From: Caldalkalibacillus mannanilyticus JCM 10596
GTDB lineage: Bacteria; Bacillota; Bacilli; Caldalkalibacillales; JCM-10596
Assembly (NCBI RefSeq): GCF_000615945.1
Contig: NZ_BAMO01000008.1
Span: forward strand, 46,085-110,084
Direction of reading: 5' to 3'
DNA: 64,000 nt
The notes under the pieces are model-generated. The model made no database searches, had not been told where the DNA came from, and was given only the letters and a program-made list of their open reading frames with translations. This document shows, in pieces, positions 45,553 through 54,524 of the stretch. A program made the translations under genes and the position numbers. The first letter of the stretch is position 1. Each line of letters begins with the position of its first letter.

Positions 45553-46419
45553 ATGCTAATATTACTATCCATTGCGGCTCCTCTCGTTTTATTGGTTCTC
45601 TTTCTAGCTGTTAGTGCAGGACAGCAGAACAAAGAAATCGTAGCGAACTATCCCAAGGATTTTAAGCTGCTAGGCTTAGCGCCTGCTTCCCTTCGCTTAC
45701 TAGAGATCCTGCGTATGAATGAGAACAGCTTGCTTTATCGAAGAGTTCATCAGAAGATCATTCTGATCTATGGACTGAAAGATGGAATTTATTGTACCAA
45801 AATGTATTTGGCTCAAATCGTATCAGTGCTTATGGTTGTCTTGTTCGGAGGTTTAATCGTTGGGATATTGGATGGAGGAAACATTGAAGTCTTGTATTTT
45901 GTCCTGATTGTTTTGCCGATTATAGCCTATGCCCTGATTCGCGAACTAGAAACGAAAATCAAGAAACGAAGAGAAAGTATATTACTAGATTTAACGGAGT
46001 TTGTCAGTAAGTTAGTCCTCCTGATTAACGCGGGAGAAACCATTCAAAAAGCGATTCTGCGTTGTATTGAACAGAAAGAAGAGATGGATGTAAGCCCATT
46101 CTATACCGAGCTTCTTGAACTGAAGAATGAATTACAATTGAATCGCTCTTTTGCTCAAAGTCTAGAGGATTTTGCTAAAAGATGTGGAGTGCAGGAGGTT
46201 TCTGTCTTTGTAACAAGTGTCCTTCTTAATTATCGAAGAGGAGGCAATGAACTGGCAGACTCCTTACGTGGTTTATCCCATGAATTATGGGAGAAACGTA
46301 AAGTATTGGCGAGAACAATTGGGGAACAAGCATCTTCTAAGCTGTTGTTCCCTATGGTCCTGATCTTTTTAATTATTCTTGTCATTATTGGCTATCCAGC
46401 CATGCAAATGATGAATTAA
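45553..46419 (+). CDS. tadC: TadC pilus assembly inner-membrane protein
   Basis: A 288-residue T2SSF-domain protein: an N-terminal helix, a middle helix pair (IVSVLMVVLFGGLIVGIL, VLYFVLIVLPIIAYALI), then LDLTEFVSKLVLLINAGETIQKAILRC and VQEVSVFVTSVLLNYRRGGNELADSLRGLSHELWEKRK. A final membrane helix (FPMVLIFLIILVIIGYPAMQMM) ends it. It is the partner of TadB. Confidence 0.9.
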   Translation: MLILLSIAAPLVLLVLFLAVSAGQQNKEIVANYPKDFKLLGLAPASLRLLEILRMNENSLLYRRVHQKIILIYGLKDGIYCTKMYLAQIVSVLMVVLFGGLIVGILDGGNIEVLYFVLIVLPIIAYALIRELETKIKKRRESILLDLTEFVSKLVLLINAGETIQKAILRCIEQKEEMDVSPFYTELLELKNELQLNRSFAQSLEDFAKRCGVQEVSVFVTSVLLNYRRGGNELADSLRGLSHELWEKRKVLARTIGEQASSKLLFPMVLIFLIILVIIGYPAMQMMN

Positions 46420-46454
46420 TAAGGTTATTACATTCTGTAAAGGAGGTGAGATGG

Positions 46455-46643
46455 ATGTTAAACGCAATAAAGAAGTTCTGGAATGATGAAGAAGGTTTGG
46501 GGACATTAGAGATCTTATTAATTGTTGCTGTTTTAGTAGGGCTAGCTGTCCTATTTAGAAAAAGAATTATTGAGTGGGTAAACAAAGTAATCGGTGAAAC
46601 AGGTGATTACCTCGAGCAAGATAAAAAGGTAGAAATCAAATAG
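46455..46643 (+). CDS. Flp1-type IVb pilin
   Basis: A 62-residue prepilin with a class III signal: basic leader, then DEEG followed by LGTLE, so cleavage after Gly puts Glu at +5. The hydrophobic helix ILLIVAVLVGLAVLF follows. This is the Flp1-like pilin of Firmicute Tad systems and likely the major pilus subunit. AAGGAGGTG lies 6 nt before the ATG at 46455; an in-frame GTG at 46446 overlaps that site. The strength of the site suits a highly made protein. Confidence 0.87.
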   Translation: MLNAIKKFWNDEEGLGTLEILLIVAVLVGLAVLFRKRIIEWVNKVIGETGDYLEQDKKVEIK

Positions 46644-46693
46644 TAACTAATCTACCAAGTTACTAGATTTCACTAACATCAGGAGGCAGAAGA

Positions 46694-47389
46694 ATGCAAA
46701 TTAAAAAAAGAATTTTCACAGGGATTGTTGTATCAGCGGTGGCATTAGGAAGTGTCATGGGCGCTGGTGCAAGCTCTTTATTAGAAAACATTCAAGCACA
46801 GCTTAACCATGAAATTAAATTTGAACTAGATGGAAAAGGCTGGACGCCTAAAGATCAATCTGGGAAAAGAATTGCTCCAATTTCTTACCAAGGAACTACA
46901 TATCTACCTGTACGAGCGGTATCCGAAGCGGTTAATGTCGCTGTAGACTGGGATAGTAAGACGAAGACTATTACTTTAGGTGAAAAGTCTACTTCTGTTC
47001 TAATTACAAAGGAGCCAATTAAAAAAAATAATCGCGCAGATATTACGACAGATAAGGCATTTACTATTCAAAATGGTAAGGATTATAAAGAGGGTATAAT
47101 CATAAGAAACCTTACTATGTCGGAAAGTCATACTACTCTAATACCTAATGGTAGATATCAAGTAGCTAGTCTTACTTTAGTAAAAGTTAATGAAACGAAT
47201 AGGGAAGTTAAAGTTAAAATATTTAATGGAGAAACCCTATTAAAAGAAATTACTTTAACAGATGCAGCGGATCAAAATATCCAAAATATTGAAATTGAAA
47301 TCGGGGGAATAAAAGAGCTTAAGCTTAGTATGAGTGGAGAAACATGGGGTGAAAACGAAAACGTGTTTCTCACCGGCTCTTATCGCTAA
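46694..47389 (+). CDS. Secreted stalk-domain (copper amine oxidase N-terminal-like) protein
   Basis: A 231-residue exported protein. A signal peptide (to about residue 26, AGASS) is followed by a stalk domain, with KRIAPISYQGTTYLPVRAVSEAVNVAVDWDSKTKTITLG at residues 57-96. The C-terminal 130 residues look like a beta-sandwich and are unassigned. Such stalk domains bind cell-wall or other polymers at the surface. It sits directly behind the pilin gene, so it may be a pilus-associated surface protein. A 12-bp hairpin lies downstream. Confidence 0.8.
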   Translation: MQIKKRIFTGIVVSAVALGSVMGAGASSLLENIQAQLNHEIKFELDGKGWTPKDQSGKRIAPISYQGTTYLPVRAVSEAVNVAVDWDSKTKTITLGEKSTSVLITKEPIKKNNRADITTDKAFTIQNGKDYKEGIIIRNLTMSESHTTLIPNGRYQVASLTLVKVNETNREVKVKIFNGETLLKEITLTDAADQNIQNIEIEIGGIKELKLSMSGETWGENENVFLTGSYR

Positions 47390-47428
47390 TATTCTTTAAA
47401 TAATTAGCTAGTCATTAAAATGATTAAA

Positions 47429-47468
47429 CCAAACCGCTGAGCAATCAATGACAACATCAGCGGTTTGG
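47429..47468. other. Perfect 12-bp hairpin between stalk and TadE genes
   Basis: CCAAACCGCTGA (47429-47440) pairs with TCAGCGGTTTGG (47457-47468) across a 16-nt loop. No T-run follows. In a long operon such a hairpin could protect the very highly expressed upstream pilin mRNA or attenuate readthrough. Confidence 0.65.
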
Positions 47469-47504
47469 ATCACACATCTATAGGAGAGAGGATCGTATCG
47501 ATCG

Positions 47505-48212
47505 ATGAACATATTTCAATTTAGAAAAGACGAGAGAGGTAGTTTTACGATCGAAGCGGCCATCATATTTCCAGTTATATTTTTTGTCACTATTATGTTT
47601 ATCATCTTTAGTCTCTATATTTACCAAAAAGTCCAGCTGTACTACATAGCCAACCAAATGGCTGAAAGAGCTGCCTATGTGTGGAGTAATAGTCACAAAG
47701 ATCCTATAACAGGTGAAATACAAGGCGCTTCAGGAGCGATAACTCCTGATAACACCAAAGAATTTTTGAACAGAAATCAACGAGATGGCTTATACTGGCG
47801 AGTTGGTGAACTCTTGGGTATCGTGTACGGTGCCGTGACAAGAACGGAATCCCCCGCCCAAACCGCCATGAATTTTAGTAAAGGAAGTGCGGTCGGAGCC
47901 TCAAGTTCTAAATCTGGGGAGAAGCTGACGCGCATCATCGACTCTGGAATGCTCCCGGCAGGAGTATCAGGCAATATTACATACAAAAACTATGTTGTAT
48001 ATCGCAGTATTGAAGTAGAATTATCCAATCCTTTGAAGCTTCCTCCCTTCTTGGAAAAGATCGTAGGAAATTCAGTAAAAGCACAGGCTACATCGACCAT
48101 CACTGAACCAGTCGAATTTATCCGTAATGTTGAATTTGTCCGCATGTATTCCAAGCGAGTCAAAAAACATTTTTCGAACCAAAGTCAAGTCGAATCCCTG
48201 ATGAAAGAATAG
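47505..48212 (+). CDS. TadE-like pseudopilin
   Basis: A 235-residue protein with class III signal RKDERG followed by SFTIE and the helix AAIIFPVIFFVTIMFIIFSLYIY, the TadE signature. The mature part is unassigned. TadE/TadF minor pseudopilins are processed by the same prepilin peptidase and aid pilus assembly. It is followed by a large related protein whose start is 27 nt on. Confidence 0.85.
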   Translation: MNIFQFRKDERGSFTIEAAIIFPVIFFVTIMFIIFSLYIYQKVQLYYIANQMAERAAYVWSNSHKDPITGEIQGASGAITPDNTKEFLNRNQRDGLYWRVGELLGIVYGAVTRTESPAQTAMNFSKGSAVGASSSKSGEKLTRIIDSGMLPAGVSGNITYKNYVVYRSIEVELSNPLKLPPFLEKIVGNSVKAQATSTITEPVEFIRNVEFVRMYSKRVKKHFSNQSQVESLMKE

Positions 48213-48239
48213 AATAATAGATGACCCGGAGGTATTACA

Positions 48240-50621
48240 TTGAAGTGTTTGATGAGAAAAGAAAAGGGATCTGTAACGATCTTCTTAATCATTATAATTG
48301 CAGCTGTTTTTTTCTTTAATGCCGTCTTAATTGACTATGCACGAATTATGGCAGCCAACAAACAAGCAGAGCTGGCAACCAAAGCAGCACTTCGTTCAGT
48401 AATGTCTGGATTCGACTCGACGTTGCTTCACTCATATGGACTGTTTGCCCATGATTTAACTGAGGAGGAACTAGATCAACTCATCGAAGATATTATCAAA
48501 GGCAATCTAGCGGAAAAAGAGGAAGGCTACTTTCAATTTGTTGATACACAATTTAACGACATTACAGTATCACGAAAAGGAGAAATTGCCCGTCCAGACA
48601 TCTTTGAATACCAGATTCTAGAGGACATGAAATACAAAGCCCCTGTAGAATTTACTATAGAAGTGGTGAATAAGCTGGGACCGCTGGCGAAAGCCCTGAA
48701 AAAATCCACTGAAACTGTAGAAGTGTTAAGTGAAATAGACAAAATCTATAAAAAACGCGAAGATCTAATAAAAAAGATTGAACAAAATAAAAAGCAGGTA
48801 GATGAAAACACAAAGCTATTAATCGCTGAAATGGATAGGCTCCTACCCAATAGGCTACCCTATGGCTTAGAGGGGTTTCCAGTAGCGAAAGAGGACATGG
48901 AAATCGTCGTTGTAGAGAAGTTTAGTGACATTATCTATGGTTATCAGGTATACGTCTATAATAAACTATTCTACTATCAACAGCTCCAAGACAATGCTAG
49001 TAAAGGTTCTGAGGAAGAAGTAATCTTTGGATTCTATGAAGAATATGAAAAAAATGTTGCCCGTTTCTGGAGCAACCAAAAGGTAAGTAAGCTTATCGAT
49101 GATAATATCAAATTGCTGACTAAACGAAAAGAAATGTTGACTGAAGCCAAGGAGCTTAATGCGAAAGTAAGAGCAGAAATTGAGAAAGCAGGAAGCAATC
49201 CAGATCTGGCTAGTTATGATCGAGTTGGTAACGAACCGCGTCAATCGGCAGGTGAAATGAGCCAAGGGGATACCGAGAAATTAAATGGCATTACCGGTAA
49301 TGCGGGTTCAACTATCCATGTGGATGAAGACGAATGGTACGACAAGTATATAGAGGAAACGGATAAGCAGATTAAGGTCTTGGAGGAATTGGAAGTCCAT
49401 TACACGAACTATAAGAAACGTTCGGATCAGGAAATTCCAACCAGCAGAAATCCATCGCCCGATACTGCCCGATCCATTGCTAGCTCGCTCTATAAGGAAT
49501 TAAAAAAACTGGAAGAGTTCTATATCCAGTTCAAAAAGAATCCATTTGAGATGCCTGCACGTGAGATGAAGGGAGTACCATTGGATGAGAAAGAAAAAAA
49601 GAAAGCAGAAGAGGAGGCGGAGCTTGGTCTGAAGGAAGTACTGCGCATTCTTGAAGTCTTACAATCTATAGATCAAGCAGCAGGCGAAGTGCGTAATAAT
49701 TATAACCGGCTAGAAGGGTATCATTCGAGCTATTCACAGTTCTTGCAAGAGTTTAAGAGTATTCAAGAAGACCCTGCAAAACAAAAGGTAAATGATGACC
49801 CTAAAAAAGCCACAACGCAAGCTACCGACCAAATGACGACCCTATTTAAGGGTATTGCTAATCTCTTAGAGGATATGCGAGATGAGTTGTATGTCAATGA
49901 GTACGCATTACTCTACTTTAATAATTTTGACAGCTTAAAAAAACAAATTGACTCTTTGAAATTAACCAACTCCTTGTCTTCCCTTGGAAGTGGAGAGGAA
50001 GTTGATGTAGAGCAATTTACTACAATCTTAGAGGATTTATCTAGTGTCATTACGATTTTTGATGTAGATAAACAAGAGGTTGAATATATTATTAATGGAA
50101 TGCATAGACCGGGAGCAAATGTAGCTCTTACCTATACTGAAATATTTTTAATTAGACTTGCAATTCGTACTTTGGAGGGGTTAGTACAAAATGCGTCATT
50201 TCATCCATTAGTCGCATTTGTGAAAGCAATAGCTTATGGGATTAAACATTCTGTACAAGATATGATTAAGTTGTTGATGGGTGAATCTATTGAGCTTTCG
50301 TCTTTATTACCCCAAATTAAGACCACATATAAAGATTATCTTCGTTTACTTTTACTACTTCATTTAAATAGAGAGAAGAGGTATGTACGAATGCAATCCT
50401 TAATGAGTTACCGTGAGGGGGATAGCTCTGATGGTGGAGGTCAAATTACTTTTGATTTAAGGGAAAAAAATACGTATTTTGCAGTAGAAGCTGAAGCTTC
50501 TGTAAAACTATGGTTTTTACCAGGTATCGTGCGTCAACTCAATGTAGTAGGGGTATTAGAAGGTAAATTGGATGAGGAAAATAGGTATATTATTCAAAAG
50601 AAAGTGTCTAATTATTACTAA
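48240..50621 (+). CDS. Large DUF5702/TadG-like Tad locus protein
   Basis: A 793-residue protein with TTG start after GGAGGT. The N-terminus, RKEKG then SVTIF and a helix IIIIAAVFFFNAVLIDYARIM, resembles a class III signal. However, the +5 residue is Phe where pilins have Glu, so processing may be absent or altered. The next part, AANKQAELATKAALRSVMSGFDSTLLHSYGLF, is shared with DUF5702 and TadG proteins. A long central region (about residues 145-520) is rich in charged helices and probably coiled coil. It is likely exported and anchored, bridging pilus and envelope. Base composition turns AT-rich towards its 3' end. Confidence 0.75.
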   Translation: MKCLMRKEKGSVTIFLIIIIAAVFFFNAVLIDYARIMAANKQAELATKAALRSVMSGFDSTLLHSYGLFAHDLTEEELDQLIEDIIKGNLAEKEEGYFQFVDTQFNDITVSRKGEIARPDIFEYQILEDMKYKAPVEFTIEVVNKLGPLAKALKKSTETVEVLSEIDKIYKKREDLIKKIEQNKKQVDENTKLLIAEMDRLLPNRLPYGLEGFPVAKEDMEIVVVEKFSDIIYGYQVYVYNKLFYYQQLQDNASKGSEEEVIFGFYEEYEKNVARFWSNQKVSKLIDDNIKLLTKRKEMLTEAKELNAKVRAEIEKAGSNPDLASYDRVGNEPRQSAGEMSQGDTEKLNGITGNAGSTIHVDEDEWYDKYIEETDKQIKVLEELEVHYTNYKKRSDQEIPTSRNPSPDTARSIASSLYKELKKLEEFYIQFKKNPFEMPAREMKGVPLDEKEKKKAEEEAELGLKEVLRILEVLQSIDQAAGEVRNNYNRLEGYHSSYSQFLQEFKSIQEDPAKQKVNDDPKKATTQATDQMTTLFKGIANLLEDMRDELYVNEYALLYFNNFDSLKKQIDSLKLTNSLSSLGSGEEVDVEQFTTILEDLSSVITIFDVDKQEVEYIINGMHRPGANVALTYTEIFLIRLAIRTLEGLVQNASFHPLVAFVKAIAYGIKHSVQDMIKLLMGESIELSSLLPQIKTTYKDYLRLLLLLHLNREKRYVRMQSLMSYREGDSSDGGGQITFDLREKNTYFAVEAEASVKLWFLPGIVRQLNVVGVLEGKLDEENRYIIQKKVSNYY

Positions 50622-50643
50622 ATTGTAGAAAGAAGGGATAAGA

Positions 50644-51246
50644 ATGGTTCATTTAAAGAAAATATTGTTATTAATGGTTATATTATTGATCAGTATAAGT
50701 GTATTGAGTGCATGTGGTAGCGAAGATTCAACCTCTGATGCTATAGGAAATGAAGTAGAGTCAGCAGTGGATAACACAGAACAAAAAAAAGAAAAGGGAA
50801 AGAACGATTTTAATGAGGTTGAGTTAGAGATTATAGGTGAAAAAACAAAAAAAAGCGATTATTTTGAGATTACACTACATTCAGCAAAAATCGCTGATCA
50901 TATAGAAGATTACACTTTTGATGATGGAGAATTACGAAGTGCATTTTCAGGAACTGGTAAATTCTTAATAGTTGATGCTAGTGTAAAAAGCATAAAAATA
51001 GATGATGGTTTTACGAAATTACCCCACTTTTGGATAACTGATGAAGAAGGAAGTACCAGTCAAGCAGGTGCAGTAATTGATGATATTGATGATAAAATAC
51101 AAGGGTATAGATATACTGAGGTAGGACAAGTAAATGAAGGAAAGTTTTATTTTGTAGCACATGATTTAGAAAAATATACTTTGATAATAAATAACTATGA
51201 CAGTAATGATACAAGTCTTAGTTGGGATTTTAAAGTTAAAGAATAG
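50644..51246 (+). CDS. Lipoprotein with C-terminal beta-sandwich (DUF4352-like)
   Basis: A 200-residue lipoprotein with lipobox LSAC (Cys24). A low-complexity acidic linker follows, then a domain beginning DYFEITLHSAKIADHIED and containing GKFLIVDASVKSI. This resembles the DUF4352 (telokin-like) fold in many Firmicute surface lipoproteins. Strongly AT-rich codon use. It lies within the Tad locus between the large DUF5702-like gene and a prepilin peptidase, so a pilus-related role is possible but unproven. Confidence 0.65.
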   Translation: MVHLKKILLLMVILLISISVLSACGSEDSTSDAIGNEVESAVDNTEQKKEKGKNDFNEVELEIIGEKTKKSDYFEITLHSAKIADHIEDYTFDDGELRSAFSGTGKFLIVDASVKSIKIDDGFTKLPHFWITDEEGSTSQAGAVIDDIDDKIQGYRYTEVGQVNEGKFYFVAHDLEKYTLIINNYDSNDTSLSWDFKVKE

Positions 51247-51273
51247 AAATTTGAAGTGAAAAAGAACGGCTAA

Positions 51274-51315
51274 TTCCCGTATCGAAAGGATTATCAACGA
51301 AAGGCGATGCGGGAA
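51274..51315. other. Hairpin upstream of the prepilin peptidase gene
   Basis: TTCCCGTATCG (51274-51284) pairs with CGATGCGGGAA (51305-51315) over 11 bp with one G-U wobble. It sits in the 104-nt spacer between lipoprotein and peptidase genes. No T-run follows. Confidence 0.5.
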
Positions 51316-51350
51316 GAAAGCTAACGACAGTAAGTAAAGAGGAAAGAAAA

Positions 51351-51881
51351 ATGGAAAATAGTGAAATTGTCTTATATGTTCTTTTAGGAATATTTTTGCT
51401 CATTGCATTCTATACGGATGCACGAACTTCAAAAATACCCAATTGGTTAACAGTAAGTGGTGCAGCAATAGGTTTTCTCTACTATTTAATTGTAGATGGA
51501 TGGGGTGGCTTGCTCTTTTCCTTTGTCGGTTTTTTAGTAGGGTTTGGAGTCATGTTTGTTTTATACCTCATCAAAGCCATAAGTGCTGGAGATGTTAAAT
51601 TATTTGGTGCTATCGGGGCATTAACGGGGCTTGAAATTACATTGTATGGAATGATGTATTCCATTTTTTATGCGGCATTTATAGGGATCATTATATTACT
51701 ATTTAAAAAAGAATTTTGGATTAGAATTAGAAATATTTTTTACCGTATTCTAAATTTAATTATGTTTCGAGACTATAAATCAATCGTAGCGATTGATAAA
51801 AAAGAAGCAATGACATTTCCGTTCATGTATGCTGTTTTACCAGCCATGATCACAACAATATATTTATATATAACAATATAG
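51351..51881 (+). CDS. tadV: A24 prepilin peptidase TadV/CpaA, first copy
   Basis: A 176-residue membrane protein of the A24 family. The two catalytic aspartates are in FYTDARTSKIPN and in the GDVKLFGAIGA motif. It is short, without the N-methylation domain, as is usual for TadV/CpaA. It should cleave the Flp1 pilin and TadE-like pseudopilins after Gly. GAGGAAAG precedes the ATG. A second A24 peptidase lies at 61897. Confidence 0.88.
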   Translation: MENSEIVLYVLLGIFLLIAFYTDARTSKIPNWLTVSGAAIGFLYYLIVDGWGGLLFSFVGFLVGFGVMFVLYLIKAISAGDVKLFGAIGALTGLEITLYGMMYSIFYAAFIGIIILLFKKEFWIRIRNIFYRILNLIMFRDYKSIVAIDKKEAMTFPFMYAVLPAMITTIYLYITI

Positions 51882-51902
51882 AAAGAGAAGGGGCAAGGAA
51901 GT

Positions 51903-52496
51903 ATGGGAAGGTTTAAAAAAGAAGATGGAAGCATCACTTTAGAAGCAGCGCTTGTCTTCCCTTTCTTCATATTCTTTATCATATTTTTAATAACCATGAT
52001 TCAATTGGCTAGAGTAGATATTGCACTAGAGAATGCTGTGTCAGAATCGACTAAACAGATCTCAACACATCTGTATCCGGTCTATACCAGTTATGATTGG
52101 TTTTCACAAACAAAATATGGGAAGAAGACCCATGAAATATATGATAAGGTTTCTGATACAGCGATTAAGGCTGACAGTATCCTGACAGAGTATGAAAGTT
52201 TGTTTCCAGAACCTATACATTTGTACACTCAAAAACGCGATCAAATGATAGGGCATGTGAATGAGGCTGTCTATAGTGCATTCAAACCAGCCGTGGTTGC
52301 CTTTGCTGATGAGAGTATAATTGATCCTGAACGGTTAAGAGTCACTGGCATTACAGCACCAAATCTTAGAACTAAGGATCGATTATATTTTGGAATAGAG
52401 ATAGAATACACCTTTACCTTCCCCGTACCTTTCATTGAAAAAGATGTAAAGATCAAAAAGAAGGCAATGGAAAGGGTATGGATAGGGAATCCCTAA
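51903..52496 (+). CDS. TadE-like pseudopilin, second copy
   Basis: A 197-residue protein with class III signal KKEDG followed by SITLE and the helix AALVFPFFIFFIIFLITMI. The mature domain, with ENAVSESTKQISTHLYPVY, resembles other TadE-like proteins. It follows the prepilin peptidase by 21 nt and is probably its substrate. Confidence 0.82.
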   Translation: MGRFKKEDGSITLEAALVFPFFIFFIIFLITMIQLARVDIALENAVSESTKQISTHLYPVYTSYDWFSQTKYGKKTHEIYDKVSDTAIKADSILTEYESLFPEPIHLYTQKRDQMIGHVNEAVYSAFKPAVVAFADESIIDPERLRVTGITAPNLRTKDRLYFGIEIEYTFTFPVPFIEKDVKIKKKAMERVWIGNP

Positions 52497-52572
52497 GGTT
52501 GGAAAATGAGAGTATGTATTTGATGAGAACTGATAGACAAATGAAATAGATCGACTATTAGGAGAAGAATAA

Positions 52573-53136
52573 ATGAAAAACGCAAAATGGTTAGTATTTA
52601 TATTGTTAGTTAGTATTATGACATTTGTGGGTTGCACAAACAAAGAGGATGTATCAACTAATCAAGAAACAGAGGGAAAAAGTAATCTAGTAGAAGATGT
52701 AGATGTTGAAGTGGAGGCTGAAGAGGAAGAAGATAACATACCCTACTTTACACATGAGGAAATTAAAGAAAAATGGAATAATGCCGCAGATAAACTAGGT
52801 GTTAAAGATAAGATTGGTGAATTTAAGATAGTGGAAGTGGATGATTCAAAAACATATACTTATCAATTTAACGATGGTTTGGAACTTCGTTTACATACTG
52901 ATTCGGACCATAAGAAGATATATTTTGTAGTTTTGGCAAAAAGAGATAAAGTAAATCCTACTATAAAAGGTCGTTTTGACAGATTGGTAATATATACAGT
53001 ATATCCAGAAGCATCAGATGAAGAAGTTGAATATATTTTAGATAATATAGAGAACGAAACAGTATATTTTGAAGATCATAATATTAGATTTTGGATTATG
53101 TTGGATAAAATTGTTGGTGGATATTATCTTCCTTAA
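52573..53136 (+). CDS. Lipoprotein, paralogue A of a tandem pair
   Basis: A 187-residue lipoprotein with lipobox FVGC (Cys21), then a very acidic linker (VDVEVEAEEEEDN). The folded part starts YFTHEEIKEKWNNAADKLGV and ends DNIRFWIMLDKIVGGYYL-like. The order (acidic linker, E-E-x-x-x-x-W-N/A-x-A helix, paired beta strands, YxVxPEAS-EEVE helix) repeats in the next gene, so the two are paralogues. No known family recognised. AT-rich. Confidence 0.65.
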   Translation: MKNAKWLVFILLVSIMTFVGCTNKEDVSTNQETEGKSNLVEDVDVEVEAEEEEDNIPYFTHEEIKEKWNNAADKLGVKDKIGEFKIVEVDDSKTYTYQFNDGLELRLHTDSDHKKIYFVVLAKRDKVNPTIKGRFDRLVIYTVYPEASDEEVEYILDNIENETVYFEDHNIRFWIMLDKIVGGYYLP

Positions 53137-53235
53137 GTAGACCTTTTCGCTACATAAAAAGAGATCTAAGATGTTAGATATTTGATAAAAGAAAATATAG
53201 TGTTATTAAAATAATCATAACAGGGAGTGAGATCA

Positions 53236-53769
53236 TTGAAAAAAAATAATTTATTCATAGTGCTACTCATGGTCAGCATCCTTACAATTGTTGGATGCTC
53301 TAATAAAGAAAATGTAAATGTAGATAATGAAGTTGAATCAACCGAAGATGATAAAAGATCTTTCACATTAGAAGAACTCACAAACAATTGGGCTCAGGCA
53401 TTAGAGAAGCTTGAATTGGATTATACGGAATATACGCTTGAAGGAAAAAATGGAACTGATTCGGATGGGAAAGAGGCTCAAGATATTTTCGTGTTTGATG
53501 AAGTTAGAGTTGTATTTACAGGAAGGGAGCTAGATGAGCTTTGGGGGATATCTTTAAAGCATGAACCGAATTTATCTCCTGATATTAGAGATCTCTTTTA
53601 CAAAATAGCAATTTATGCTGTAATGCCTAATGCCTCTGAAAAAGATGTTCAACACATTTTTACCGAAATAGAAACAGAAGAAGTGAAAGAAGTTGCATTT
53701 ACTAAAGAAAAGAAAATGTTCATTAAAAATGGAAATGGTAGCTTCTTAGCTAGCTATTATATTAATTAA
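53236..53769 (+). CDS. Lipoprotein, paralogue B of a tandem pair
   Basis: About 177 residues with lipobox IVGC. The start is probably TTG at 53236, with GGGAGTGA 6 nt upstream; a GTG at 53227 is also possible. The folded part SFTLEELTNNWAQALEKLEL and IAIYAVMPNASEKDVQHIFTEIE mirrors the preceding lipoprotein (IKEKWNNAADKLGV; VIYTVYPEASDEEVEYILDNIE). Function unknown. It is 90 nt after its paralogue. Confidence 0.65.
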   Translation: MKKNNLFIVLLMVSILTIVGCSNKENVNVDNEVESTEDDKRSFTLEELTNNWAQALEKLELDYTEYTLEGKNGTDSDGKEAQDIFVFDEVRVVFTGRELDELWGISLKHEPNLSPDIRDLFYKIAIYAVMPNASEKDVQHIFTEIETEEVKEVAFTKEKKMFIKNGNGSFLASYYIN

Positions 53770-53841
53770 GTCAGAGGTCACGGTGGTTCCCAAAAAAGCA
53801 ATATATATTAACAGGACATAAATCCTCTACAAACCAAAGGA

Positions 53842-54447
53842 GTGTCTAAAATCAAAAAAACAACCCTACTCTTGTTATTATTTACACTATTTCTTTCACT
53901 GTTATCGATCAATATGGCAGGAACAGCAGAAGCAAACTCAGACCTAAAACTATCTATTGATGGAAGTCCAGCAAACTTTCCTGATGCTAAACCAATGATT
54001 AACCAAGACAAAAGAACCATTGTCCCAGTTCGTTTCATCTCAGAGGAGCTAGGCTACCAAGTTGACTGGAACTCAGATAATCAAATGGTCACAATTAAAA
54101 GTACCGACAAAACTATCTCCTTAAAAATAGGAGAAAGCAATGCAACGGTGAATGGATCAACAATGACCTTCGATACAAGAGCAACTGTTTCCAATGGAAG
54201 AACCTATGTGCCATTACGTTTTATAGCTGAAACGATGGGAGTGTTTGTAGGGTGGGACGGGAAGACAAGTACAGTGATTATTGATACGACGAGAAAACCA
54301 GAGCCGTCTACTGCTACTCAACAGCCATCAAACAGAGGGCATGGTCCAACAGTAAGGTTTGATGAAAATGGAGTTCCTATTCCTAGAGATGGGATTTGGC
54401 ACCCAGACGAGAACCCAAGTTGGGAAGGAAAGATAGTGAACGATTAG
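53842..54447 (+). CDS. Stalk-domain secreted protein, tandem copy 1 (unusual start)
   Basis: About 200 residues: signal peptide, one full stalk domain with KRTIVPVRFISEELGYQVDW and TYVPLRFIAETMGVFVGWD, then a Pro/Ser linker and the tail GHGPTVRFDENGVPIPRDG. It is a close duplicate of the next gene. The ribosome site AAAGGAG lines up with that of the duplicate, but the codon aligned to its ATG is ATC (53851-53853). The only standard start is a GTG at 53842 that overlaps the ribosome site. Either ATC is used, a base is wrong, or the copy is poorly translated. Confidence 0.7.
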   Translation: MSKIKKTTLLLLLFTLFLSLLSINMAGTAEANSDLKLSIDGSPANFPDAKPMINQDKRTIVPVRFISEELGYQVDWNSDNQMVTIKSTDKTISLKIGESNATVNGSTMTFDTRATVSNGRTYVPLRFIAETMGVFVGWDGKTSTVIIDTTRKPEPSTATQQPSNRGHGPTVRFDENGVPIPRDGIWHPDENPSWEGKIVND

Positions 54448-54524
54448 TTCCAAATAAACATAGAATAAGTAGTAATAATTGGAATCAATTATTAAATATC
54501 AAAAACCAAAGGAGAGTGTAAAAA

